Shown here piece by piece: positions 7,178-13,910 of a stretch of 64,000 bases of DNA (the first letter of the stretch is position 1; every line of letters begins with the position of its first letter). Source of the DNA: Iamia majanohamensis. GTDB taxonomy: Bacteria; Actinomycetota; Acidimicrobiia; Acidimicrobiales; Iamiaceae. Made by a program: the position numbers and the translations under genes. The notes under the pieces are model-generated. The model had not been told where the DNA came from. It made no database searches and was given only the letters and a program-made list of their open reading frames with translations. Location of the stretch: positions 2,604,001 to 2,668,000 of the forward strand of contig NZ_CP116942.1 of the NCBI RefSeq assembly GCF_028532485.1, given 5' to 3'.

Positions 7178-8848
7178 TCAGGCGCCGAGAGCCGCCATCC
7201 GTCGCTCAAGCGCTCCCTCGATGGCATTGCATACGGCTATCCACCTCTCGGCCCACCCCAAGTCATCTTCATCCTCAGCGAGCGCAATCAGGGCATCGAT
7301 AGTTCGACGCTTGTGCCGGTCCTCAATTCTGAACGGTTCAACCTCGCCGAACGCATCCTGAGAGAAGCTGGTGAACCAACTTGGGTGGTTTTCGTACAGA
7401 TCGACGAGGAACCGATCTGGAAACAAGCCCTCAATCGCAAACTGTGAGCGGACCGTCACAAAGTCCTCTCCCGAGGTGAAGGGGATGTCCTTCTGGCCAA
7501 AAAATCTTTGAAGATCCTGACGAGCCTTCTGGCCCGCCTGGTCGCCATCAAAAACAGCCACCAAGGCCCTTTCGGGCCGAATTAGAGCGTAAGCGCCTCG
7601 AAGAAACCCTTCCAGCTGCCGAACCCCCCCGAAGTCCTCAAAGTAAGCCGACCTAATGAGCGGCCACTCCGCTTCGCCAGACGGATCTACGTAGTCGAAG
7701 AACCACTGGAAAAGGCGCACGTCGGACGGACCCTCACAAAAGACATTGCAAGTGCCGAGGTTGTAGTAGTCAGAGAACTTGATGCCGAGTGAGTTGCGAA
7801 TTCGCTCGGTTGCCTCTCGGTGACTCTTGAAGCGAGTGAGGCGAGTCGAGCCGTCTTCGTCAAGTTCGGTTCCGACTACCCGCTCCATATCCTGCGGGAC
7901 AAAGGCAAGCGAGTGAGTCGTGACTGCGACCTGCGTAAGTTCACCGAGTTCGGCAAGCATCTGTTGAACGGCTTCCGCCAACTCGGGATGCAGGTATGAC
8001 TCCGGCTCCTCGATCAGCCACAAAGGTGTTACGCCCTGTGCCAGTTCCTGCTGCGAGATCCATAGGAAACAGGCAAACAGCGCAGCAGACTGAACCCCCT
8101 GACCTTTCCGAGCGATGGGGGTTGCATGCGGATCTTCGAGAGTGAGTTGAAAGCCCTTGATCAAGTCCTGAACGGTTCCCTGAAGGGCAAACCTTGCTTC
8201 AAGTTGCTCTAGACCAACGCCCGCAAACCGAGCATTAACGCTTTCAGCCACCTTCGCCAACGCACTCATCACCGCTGCAAACTCAGGTTCGAGCACTTCC
8301 GCCGCGATGAATGTAAGGAACGGGTTGAGAAGATCATCGTAGAGCGCCGCAACACTCTTTGCTGATGGTACATAGTGGCAACGAAACTGGCCGAGAACCA
8401 GTTCCACCAACTGCTTTTGCTTGCGAGAATAGTTCGCCTTTTGCGACTGGTCGGTGATCTTTTGGTTGGAGAAGACACGATAGGTAGGCGTGTTGTCCTC
8501 GCCAGTAAAGTATAGACTGATAGAAAACGTCGGTTGAGATCTCTCCGTCCCAACTATCGCGTGGAGTTCGTCCAACAGGCCATGGATTTCATCACAATGG
8601 GGATTACTGGTGGGGTCGAAGGTTGCCACGAAGCTCGACTTCTGTGTTCCTGCTCCGAAACTGAGGTCGAGATCTCGCTTGTATCCAGCCTGGTTCTTGT
8701 ACCCTGTAAAGAGGATCATGAAGGCTCGGAGTAGATTCGTCTTACCTGAGTTGTTGGGCCCGACTACTACTGATCCATGCTGGATACGTAGAGTTTGCTC
8801 GGCTCGGATTGTCCGATAGTTGCGAATTCTCAGCTCAACCAAGCGCAC
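7178..8848 (-). CDS. OLD-family endonuclease (ABC ATPase plus TOPRIM)
   Basis: With the GTG start this is a 556-residue protein. Residues 1-45 hold the SMC/RecF-like start and Walker A (GPNNSGKT, 30-37). The ABC signature is GQGVQSA (249-255), Walker B is LIEEPE (279-284), and the H-loop is TTHS (310-313). A C-terminal TOPRIM domain follows, with acidic residues in CEGPSD (E372) and FDGD (D434, D436). This is the class 1 OLD layout (P2 Old, GajA), whose members degrade DNA in anti-phage defence. GTG at 8848 is preferred because GGAGGAGG lies ten bases upstream and the protein then begins at the conserved strand; an upstream ATG at 8911 would add an unconserved tail. No GajB-type helicase is adjacent. 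Base composition is noticeably lower in GC than its neighbours. Confidence 0.88.
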   Translation of the reverse strand: MRLVELRIRNYRTIRAEQTLRIQHGSVVVGPNNSGKTNLLRAFMILFTGYKNQAGYKRDLDLSFGAGTQKSSFVATFDPTSNPHCDEIHGLLDELHAIVGTERSQPTFSISLYFTGEDNTPTYRVFSNQKITDQSQKANYSRKQKQLVELVLGQFRCHYVPSAKSVAALYDDLLNPFLTFIAAEVLEPEFAAVMSALAKVAESVNARFAGVGLEQLEARFALQGTVQDLIKGFQLTLEDPHATPIARKGQGVQSAALFACFLWISQQELAQGVTPLWLIEEPESYLHPELAEAVQQMLAELGELTQVAVTTHSLAFVPQDMERVVGTELDEDGSTRLTRFKSHREATERIRNSLGIKFSDYYNLGTCNVFCEGPSDVRLFQWFFDYVDPSGEAEWPLIRSAYFEDFGGVRQLEGFLRGAYALIRPERALVAVFDGDQAGQKARQDLQRFFGQKDIPFTSGEDFVTVRSQFAIEGLFPDRFLVDLYENHPSWFTSFSQDAFGEVEPFRIEDRHKRRTIDALIALAEDEDDLGWAERWIAVCNAIEGALERRMAALGA

Positions 8849-8944
8849 TACGCACGGCCCTCCTCCGATTTGCGGGTGCGGGCCCTGTAACACAGCACCC
8901 GGAAACTGCATCGTGGCACTCCCTGGCTCGATCTGCGAGGACCC

Positions 8945-8975
8945 TTGACGACGCTCGCAGTACTGCGAGTAGAGT
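8945..8975 (+). promoter_or_regulatory. Promoter of the HTH-Rep-Xis operon
   Basis: -35 TTGACG (8945-8950) and -10 TAGAGT (8970-8975), with a 19-base spacer, slightly long. The -10 ends seven bases before the ATG at 8983, so the transcript is probably leaderless. Two palindromes cover the spacer and the transcription start. Confidence 0.6.
8954..8969. promoter_or_regulatory. Perfect 16-bp palindrome, operator candidate 1
   Basis: CTCGCAGTACTGCGAG is its own reverse complement. It fills most of the spacer between the -35 and -10, where a bound repressor would block RNA polymerase. It lies between the divergent starts of the OLD gene (8848) and the operon (8983), so it could control both. Confidence 0.7.
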
Positions 8976-8989
8976 GACACGCATGTCAC
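8974..8989. promoter_or_regulatory. Inverted repeat over the start codon, operator candidate 2
   Basis: GTGACA-CGCA-TGTCAC: 6-bp arms around a 4-base centre. It overlaps the end of the -10, the predicted transcription start and the ATG at 8983. Its arm sequence differs from the palindrome at 8954, which suggests a second regulator. Confidence 0.55.
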
Positions 8990-9348
8990 CCGAGGACTTC
9001 CGGTCCGATCCCTCCGAGTCCCCCGAAGGCAAAGGCAAGGCTCGCCGGGCTTGGGATCGGTACGTGTCGGTCGTCGAGCCCGCAGCCAAGCCGGTCGCCA
9101 CCGCCGTCGCTCGGAACTGGACCATGGAGATGGTCGGGTTCTGGGTGTGCTGGCACATCTACGGCGGCTTCGAGGGCCTGCAGGAGAACCTGGGGATGCA
9201 CAAGTCGACCGTCTGGCGGAAGGTGGCGAAGTTCCGTCGGACCTTCGGGGCGCACCCGGACGAGTTCGTGTTCCCGGGCATCACGATCGACCACGAGTCC
9301 TTCTGGCGTGCTGCCGTGGCGGACGCCGACCGCAAGAAGGGCGAGTAG
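8983..9348 (+). CDS. Helix-turn-helix protein, first gene of the element operon
   Basis: 121 residues. The centre (about 52-88) reads as a helical HTH unit: FWVCWHIYGGFEGLQ followed by a second, recognition-like helix in MHKSTVWRKVAKFRR. The N-terminus is charged and probably disordered, and the C-terminus has a short aromatic segment (DEFVFPGITIDHESFW). It is not a family I can name. As the first gene of a three-gene operon, five bases ahead of the initiator, it may be the element's regulator or a replication accessory factor. The ATG follows a leaderless promoter; an in-frame GTG lies three codons upstream. Confidence 0.75.
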   Translation: MSPEDFRSDPSESPEGKGKARRAWDRYVSVVEPAAKPVATAVARNWTMEMVGFWVCWHIYGGFEGLQENLGMHKSTVWRKVAKFRRTFGAHPDEFVFPGITIDHESFWRAAVADADRKKGE

Positions 9349-9353
9349 CTGCG

Positions 9354-10451
9354 ATGCCCGGGCCGAAGCTGGACACGTCTACCCCCCTACTCGCAACCTC
9401 GCCACTAGTCGAGTTGGCGTCCGGGGTCGATGCTCTCTACCTCTCGGGACGCCCACACCGCCCGCCTGCGGCCCTGCTCGATCGCTTGAAGGGGGCAAAG
9501 GTCGAGGCGCTCGCCCTCAGTGACCAGGTGCCGGTGGAGTTCGGTGGCGAGACGTTCCGCATGCAGCCCGGCGCCTTCGGCAGCTACCGCTTCCGGCTCG
9601 ATCACGAGATCGGCTTCGTCGGCGTGACTCCAAGTGACGCCATCCCGACGCTGAGGTTCGAGCCTCGGGCAGAGCTCCTGCACTCCCTCGGGCCCGGGGA
9701 CGCCGTCGAGGTCTTCAGATCCCTCGCTGAGGACGAGTGCGGGCCTGTGGAGCTGTCGGTGTCTCGGGTCGACGTCTTCGCTGAAGGGCAGGGCTGGAGC
9801 CTCTCCCCGGACATGAGCGCCGGGTTCGTGTGTCGGGCGAAGAAGAAGGCGACGTACGAGGACGGGGACCTCTGTACCGGCTTCACGATGGGTCGCGGCT
9901 CGAAGACGATCTCGGCCCGGCTCTACGACAAGACCGCCGAGGTGGCCGGCAACGGCCACGATTGGTGGCACGACGTCTGGGGGCCAGCGTTCGACCGGGC
10001 TGCACCCGTCCATCGGGTCGAGTTCCAGATCCGGCGGGAGGGCGTGCGGTCGTTTCAGGTCAGTGAGCCGAGCGATGTGCTCGACGCAGTGGGGGACCTA
10101 TGGAAGTACTGCACCGATGAATGGCTGACCCATCGCATCCCCACGGGTGACCAGACCAAGTCCCGATGGCCGGTCACCGACGAGTGGCAGGCGATCCAGC
10201 GCGCCTCCTTGAGAGGCAAGCTGCTCGGCGTCGCTCGGCTGAAGGCTGGTGCTCGCTCCGGGGCGCTTCGCGTGCTGGCACCCCTGCTGTCGGGCTGTGT
10301 GTCGAGCGTTGGCGCCCACTTCGACTTCGACGACATCGACAGCGCCGTGGCGGCGCTCCCGGACCTCTTGCGGGAGTACGAGCAGGTCTCGGGGCGCATG
10401 TTCTCAGAGCGGGTGCACGAGAAGCGGGCGAGGTGGCGGCATGACCGGTGA
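9354..10451 (+). CDS. Replication initiation protein (Rep_trans/RstA-like)
   Basis: 365 residues. Three blocks resemble the replication initiation factor family (PF02486: pT181 RepC and phage RstA types): VSRVDVFAEG (136-145), a Gly/Ser-Lys strand leading to ARLYDKTAE (188-196), and HRVEFQIRREG (220-230). In that family these blocks supply metal-binding acids and the nicking tyrosine; which Tyr acts here I cannot say. Rolling-circle replication of the excised circle is the likely job. The ATG lies five bases after the stop of the HTH gene, with AAGGGCGAG upstream. The stop overlaps the excisionase start by 11 bases, indicating translational coupling. Confidence 0.72.
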   Translation: MPGPKLDTSTPLLATSPLVELASGVDALYLSGRPHRPPAALLDRLKGAKVEALALSDQVPVEFGGETFRMQPGAFGSYRFRLDHEIGFVGVTPSDAIPTLRFEPRAELLHSLGPGDAVEVFRSLAEDECGPVELSVSRVDVFAEGQGWSLSPDMSAGFVCRAKKKATYEDGDLCTGFTMGRGSKTISARLYDKTAEVAGNGHDWWHDVWGPAFDRAAPVHRVEFQIRREGVRSFQVSEPSDVLDAVGDLWKYCTDEWLTHRIPTGDQTKSRWPVTDEWQAIQRASLRGKLLGVARLKAGARSGALRVLAPLLSGCVSSVGAHFDFDDIDSAVAALPDLLREYEQVSGRMFSERVHEKRARWRHDR

Positions 10452-10641
10452 GGAGATCGACTTCACCGAGTGCGCCACGGTCAGCCTCGCCCAGGCGGCC
10501 AAGGTGCTCGGCATCCATCGCAGCACGGCATGGGAGCTCTACCAGCGAGACGAGTTCCCGTTGCCCGTGCTGAAGATCGGCCACAAGCTCAGGGTGACGA
10601 AGACGCACCTGGCTCGGTTCCTGCTGGGTGACTCGGCCTGA
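10441..10641 (+). CDS. Excisionase-type HTH protein (Xis)
   Basis: 66 residues, almost entirely a MerR/HTH_17-like winged helix: VSLAQAAKVLGIHRSTAWELYQ is the helix-turn-helix and LPVLKIGHKLRVTKTHLARFL is the wing and following helix. This is the classic excisionase-family domain that directs tyrosine integrases towards excision. It overlaps the rep gene and faces the integrase gene across a terminator hairpin. Confidence 0.85.
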   Translation: MTGEEIDFTECATVSLAQAAKVLGIHRSTAWELYQRDEFPLPVLKIGHKLRVTKTHLARFLLGDSA

Positions 10642-10659
10642 TCGAAGGGTGAGGGCAGA

Positions 10660-10696
10660 GCGGGCGGACGGAGGCGGCGGAGCCGCCCCCGCCCGC
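10660..10696. terminator. Strong hairpin between convergent xis and int
   Basis: Inner stem GGCGGC/GCCGCC with loop GGA (10673-10687) and outer stem GCGGGC/GCCCGC (10660-10665 with 10691-10696). It lies in the 79-base gap between the convergent genes and probably ends both transcripts. There is no T-run. Confidence 0.6.
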
Positions 10697-10720
10697 ACCG
10701 CTGCGCCGCTCCCCTGCCGT

Positions 10721-11854
10721 TCAGCCGGTCGTCGGCAGGAGCGATCCCACCACGTCGGCGGCGGCCTGGTCGCTGGCCTCGAGGAAGTGGGCGTAGACGG
10801 TCAGCGTGGTGGCGGCATTTGCGTGTCCGAGGCGTCCCGACACGGTGCGGACCGGCACTCCAGCGGCGATCAGCCGGGTGGCGGCGAAGTAGCGCAGGTC
10901 GTGGAGGCGCACCTGGGGCAGTCCGACGCTCTTGCGGAGGCGTTGGAACTGGCCGGTCACATAGCCAGGCGCCCAGGGGGCCGAGCCGTCGGGCTCTCGT
11001 GAGAACACGAAGGCCTCTGGGCCGAGCGTCGCATCCGCTTGGGCCGCTCGGTCGTCGACCTCGGCTCGCTGGGCGACGAGCACGGCGAGCGTGCCCGGGT
11101 CGAGTGCGATGCGGCGGGCGGCGTGGGTCTTGGTGTCCTTCTCGGTGAGCCGCTGACCGACCTCGACGATGGCCCGGGAGATCACCACGGCGCTGTTCTC
11201 GGCGTCGACGTCACGCCAGCGAAGTGCACACAGCTCACCTCGACGTGCTCCCGTGGCGGCAGCGAGGTGGAGGAACCGCCCGAACTCCGGGCTGGCGTCG
11301 GTCGCAGCGGCCAGGAGGGCGGCGACCTGCTCAACGTCGGGTGGGGCCACATCCGGCTTGGGGACCCTCGGCGGGGTGGCGTTCGCTGCGGGGTTCGTGG
11401 CGATCCACCCCCATCGCACCGCCTGCTGGAGCGCTCGGCGGATGATGGCGTGGACCTGGCGCACGGTGGCGGGCGAGAGTCCCTTGTCCACCATGAGGCC
11501 GCCGTAGAGGGCGTCGAGCTGGACGGGCTGGATGCGATGCACGGCGACGGAGCCGAGGGCCGGTGCGATGTGGTTCCGCAGCAGGATGCGATAGCGGTGC
11601 ACGGTGGTCGGACTCAGGTCGCGCTCGCACAGCGTCAGCCAACGCCCGGCCAGGTCGTCGAAGGTGGCGCTCGTGCCGACGTTGGCGCCGGTGTCGGTCT
11701 CGGCGGCGAGGCGGTTGAGCACCTTCTGGGCATCTCGTTTCCCGCCCCGGACCGTGCGGCTCACCTGGCGGCGCCGGCCGGTGACGGGATCACGGCCGGC
11801 CTCGACCCGCACCTCCCACACCCCCGGGCTGCGTTCCCTCAGTCCACCTCGCAT
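10721..11854 (-). CDS. Tyrosine recombinase/integrase of the element
   Basis: 377 residues with the normal integrase plan. An N-terminal arm-binding strand region (WEVRVEAGRDPVTGRRRQ, 13-30) is followed by a SAM-like core-binding domain (65-150) and the catalytic domain. Catalytic residues are R204 (TGARRGE), K242, H318 and R321 (LHDLR), H344 (LGHA) and the nucleophile Y354 (TVYAHF). The gene reads away from the adjacent attR, as usual for tRNA integrators. ATG at 11854 is chosen because a TACTGT -10 lies seven bases upstream. The upstream frame runs on through the tRNA and is not coding. Confidence 0.95.
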   Translation of the reverse strand: MRGGLRERSPGVWEVRVEAGRDPVTGRRRQVSRTVRGGKRDAQKVLNRLAAETDTGANVGTSATFDDLAGRWLTLCERDLSPTTVHRYRILLRNHIAPALGSVAVHRIQPVQLDALYGGLMVDKGLSPATVRQVHAIIRRALQQAVRWGWIATNPAANATPPRVPKPDVAPPDVEQVAALLAAATDASPEFGRFLHLAAATGARRGELCALRWRDVDAENSAVVISRAIVEVGQRLTEKDTKTHAARRIALDPGTLAVLVAQRAEVDDRAAQADATLGPEAFVFSREPDGSAPWAPGYVTGQFQRLRKSVGLPQVRLHDLRYFAATRLIAAGVPVRTVSGRLGHANAATTLTVYAHFLEASDQAAADVVGSLLPTTG

Positions 11855-11861
11855 GGCGTCC

Positions 11862-11867
11862 ACAGTA
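11862..11867 (-). promoter_or_regulatory. Leaderless -10 of the integrase gene
   Basis: TACTGT on the minus strand, seven bases before the ATG at 11854. The right arm-type repeats begin nine bases upstream, so bound integrase would cover the -35 region and could repress its own gene. Confidence 0.55.
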
Positions 11868-11875
11868 CGGACCCG

Positions 11876-11904
11876 GTGGGACGACGTGGGATGTCCGTGG
11901 GATG
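11876..11904 (+). repeat. Right arm-type repeats, GTGGGAYG x3
   Basis: GTGGGACG at 11876, GTGGGATG at 11886 and GTGGGATG at 11897. The starts are 10 and 11 bases apart, close to one helical turn, so the sites face the same side of the DNA. The last two match the pair at the left end exactly. Confidence 0.62.
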
Positions 11905-11930
11905 ATGACCGCAGCGGCGCAGGCTGGTTG

Positions 11931-11948
11931 ACCGCAAACCCTTGCGGT
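11931..11948. repeat. 18-bp inverted repeat beside attR
   Basis: ACCGCAA-ACCC-TTGCGGT, with 7-bp arms, ends four bases from the att core and eight bases from the tRNA 3' end. It could stop tRNA transcription or bind Xis or a host factor. A related copy, CGCAA-GGGT-TTGCG, is at 12135-12148 on the other side of the tRNA. Confidence 0.5.
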
Positions 11949-11952
11949 GCAA

Positions 11953-11998
11953 CGGTGGGCCCGGTGGGGATCGAACCCACGACCGAGGGATTATGAGT
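11953..11998. repeat. attR: 46-bp direct repeat, right end of the element
   Basis: Identical to 6940-6985. It is the part of the intact tRNA-Ile2 gene restored by the element's own copy of the tRNA 3' half. Confidence 0.93.
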
Positions 11999-12028
11999 CC
12001 CCTGCTCTGACCACTGAGCTACAGGCCC
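11956..12028 (-). tRNA. tRNA-Ile2(CAT), the integration target
   Basis: Full 73-base cloverleaf on the minus strand: acceptor GGGCCTG/CGGGCCC, D-arm AGCTCAGTGGTCAGAGC, loop CTCATAA with anticodon CAT, T-arm GGTTCGATCC. No 3' CCA is encoded. The body closely resembles the minor isoleucine tRNA whose CAT is modified to lysidine (AGCAG then GACTCATAATC and GGTCG). Elongator tRNA-Met is the alternative. The 3' half is shared with attL. Confidence 0.85.
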
Positions 12029-12127
12029 GGTCGGACGGGTCGGGCCCGCCTCGGCGGGGGACGCTACCCGGCCCTTCGAGGTCACCCGCCGGACGGGCGA
12101 GACGACGCTCGAGAAGTGTGCGTTTTC

Positions 12128-12144
12128 CTTGTGTCGCAAGGGTT
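12128..12144 (+). repeat. CTTGTGYCRCAAGGGTT motif, copy 2 (outside the element)
   Basis: 15 of 17 bases match 7028-7044. It lies on the chromosomal side of attR, ahead of the DUF222/HNH gene. Confidence 0.4.
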
Positions 12145-12162
12145 TGCGGACGATGGACAGGG

Positions 12163-12168
12163 TAGGAT
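12163..12168 (+). promoter_or_regulatory. Leaderless -10 of the DUF222/HNH gene
   Basis: TAGGAT, seven bases before the GTG at 12176. No clear -35 is seen. Confidence 0.55.
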
Positions 12169-12175
12169 CGAACGC

Positions 12176-13879
12176 GTGTCCGCCCCCTCCTCCGACGCCG
12201 AGGTCCCCGCCTGGTGCGCCAGCGCGGCCGAGGCACTGGCGCAGCTTGCGGGCGTCGACCCCTCGGCCATGGGCGAGGCCGACCTGGCCGAACACCTGCC
12301 TGGCCTGTACCGCCTGCGGGCCACGCTCGACGCCGCCATCGTCGATGCCGTCGGGACCTTCGACGGCCGCAAGCAGTGGGCCCTCGACGGGGCCTTCTCG
12401 GCCTCGGGCTGGCTTGCGCCGCGCGTCGGCTGCACCCGGGCCGCCGCGTCGGCGACGGTGAAGGTGGCCCGCCATGCCCGCCACATGCCCCGGGCCATGA
12501 CCGAGGCCCGGGCCGGCGCCCTCAGCGGGGACAAGCTGCGGGTGCTCGCCGCCGCTCGAGGCGTGTCGGAGCGCACGGCGAAGGAGTACGACGACGACGA
12601 GGCCCGCCTGGTGGCCGAGGTCCGCCGGCGCGACGTGGAGACCGGCGCCCGGCTCATGCGGGCGTGGGTGGCCGCCGCCGACCCCGATGCCGACGACGCC
12701 TCCCACTCCGAGCGGGAGGAGAGGCGGAAGGTCAACCTCTCCACCTCGCTCGACGGCATGGGGTTCCTCGACGGCCTGCTCACCACCGAGGCCAACGCCA
12801 TCCTGCGAGCGCAGCTGGAGGCCATCACCGACGACCTCCACCGCTGGGGCCTCTCCAGTGGAGCCGACGGCACCCGGCTCGCCGCCGCCCAGCTCCGCCA
12901 CGACGCCCTGGTCGAGATGGCCCGCCGGGCGGCGGCATCCGCCACGGCGGTCGACGTGCGGCGCGACGCCAGGCACCGGGCCGAGGAGGCCGTCGCCGCC
13001 CGCGACACCGAGGACGCAGAGGACGACGTTGCGGGCGGTGGCCACTCGGCCGACGAGCCGGACCACAGCGACCGGGCACCGGAGGGCGAGGACCGGGCGG
13101 ACGTCGAGGCGGACCCGGCCGGGCAGGACCCTCTCGACGTCGGTGGTGCGACGGGTGGTCCCTCGTCCCCCGAAGGTGGGTCCGACCTCGACCGTCGCCC
13201 TGACGCCGGTCACCTGGCTGCGCTGCTCGGGCCCGACGACCTCGACGACGACGAGCACGACGGCGACCCCGGCGACGTGCCACCGGGTGGCCAGGACCCG
13301 TGCTCGCACCAGACCGCCGCTCAGGGGCTCCTGCTGCCTCCCGGCCTGCCGCCGCCCGGCGCCGGACCCCCGACCACGGGTGCCGAGCCCGACGACAAGG
13401 TCGCCGGCGGGCTCGGACGGCCGCTCTTCACCGCCCTCATCGACCTCGACAGCCTCGAGGGTCGAGAGCCCCGAGACCTCCTCGCCCGCCGGGCCGAGGT
13501 CGTCGGCGTCGGACCCCTGTCGACCGCGGACGTCGCTCGCCACCTGTGCGACGCCGGCATCTCCCGGGTCGTCACCTGCGGCCGCTCGCTCCCCCTCGAC
13601 GTCGGCGCCGTGTCCCGCACCGCCACCCCCGCCCAGTGGCGGGCCCTCATCGCCCACTCAGCCACCTGCGAGTTCCCCTTCTGCACCGCGCCGTGGGAGT
13701 GGTGCGAGGCCCACCACCTCGAGCACTGGACGGCGACCCACCGGACTGCGCTCGACGGCCTCGCCCTCGAGTGCAGCGGCCACCACCACCTGCTCCACCG
13801 CCCGGGCTGGTCGATGGCCCGCCGGCCCGACCTGACCACCGTCGTCACCCGCCCCGACGGCACCACCCTGACGGCCTGA
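12176..13879 (+). CDS. DUF222 and HNH-motif protein (13E12-repeat family), copy 1
   Basis: 567 residues. The N-terminal half is the DUF222 region (helical: LPGLYRLRATLDAAIVDAVGTFDG; SGWLAPRVGCTRAAASATV). An acidic low-complexity middle follows (DDVAGGGHSADEPDHSD and similar). The C-terminal HNH nuclease motif begins CEFPFCTAPWEWCEAHHLEHW and ends in CSGHHHLLHRPGW. Such proteins are multi-copy in actinobacteria and linked to repeats and mobile DNA; their cellular role is not established. GTG is chosen from the leaderless promoter. It is the first gene beyond the element's right end, and a second copy is at 59244. Confidence 0.85.
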   Translation: MSAPSSDAEVPAWCASAAEALAQLAGVDPSAMGEADLAEHLPGLYRLRATLDAAIVDAVGTFDGRKQWALDGAFSASGWLAPRVGCTRAAASATVKVARHARHMPRAMTEARAGALSGDKLRVLAAARGVSERTAKEYDDDEARLVAEVRRRDVETGARLMRAWVAAADPDADDASHSEREERRKVNLSTSLDGMGFLDGLLTTEANAILRAQLEAITDDLHRWGLSSGADGTRLAAAQLRHDALVEMARRAAASATAVDVRRDARHRAEEAVAARDTEDAEDDVAGGGHSADEPDHSDRAPEGEDRADVEADPAGQDPLDVGGATGGPSSPEGGSDLDRRPDAGHLAALLGPDDLDDDEHDGDPGDVPPGGQDPCSHQTAAQGLLLPPGLPPPGAGPPTTGAEPDDKVAGGLGRPLFTALIDLDSLEGREPRDLLARRAEVVGVGPLSTADVARHLCDAGISRVVTCGRSLPLDVGAVSRTATPAQWRALIAHSATCEFPFCTAPWEWCEAHHLEHWTATHRTALDGLALECSGHHHLLHRPGWSMARRPDLTTVVTRPDGTTLTA

Positions 13880-13910
13880 CACTCGGCGCCGACACCTGTC
13901 CTGGTGACGG

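Larger units (their letters stand above)
6940..11998. mobile_element. Integrative element in tRNA-Ile2, about 5 kb, with OLD nuclease cargo
   Basis: Bounded by 46-bp direct repeats formed from the tRNA 3' half. Gene order from the left: attL, arm-type repeats, OLD-family nuclease (minus), a divergent control region, an HTH-Rep-Xis operon (plus), a terminator hairpin, integrase (minus), arm-type repeats, then attR inside the intact tRNA. Integrase next to the att site, a small excisionase and a replication initiator match the core of actinomycete integrative elements. No FtsK/Tra-type transfer gene, primase-polymerase or phage structural gene is present. The nuclease gene is visibly less GC-rich than the surrounding chromosome, which supports transfer. 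Confidence 0.9.

Noticed and set aside
7060-7447. Plus-strand ORFs at the left end of the element
   Set aside because: They are antisense to the OLD gene or cover the arm-type repeats, with no ribosome binding site or recognisable protein.
7178-10451. A Gabija system
   Set aside because: GajA-like architecture is present, but no UvrD-like GajB gene is found; the neighbouring genes are Rep and HTH proteins.
11855-13657. Extension of the integrase frame to 978 codons
   Set aside because: It would read through the tRNA-Ile2 gene and antisense to the DUF222/HNH gene; integrase homology starts at the ATG at 11854.
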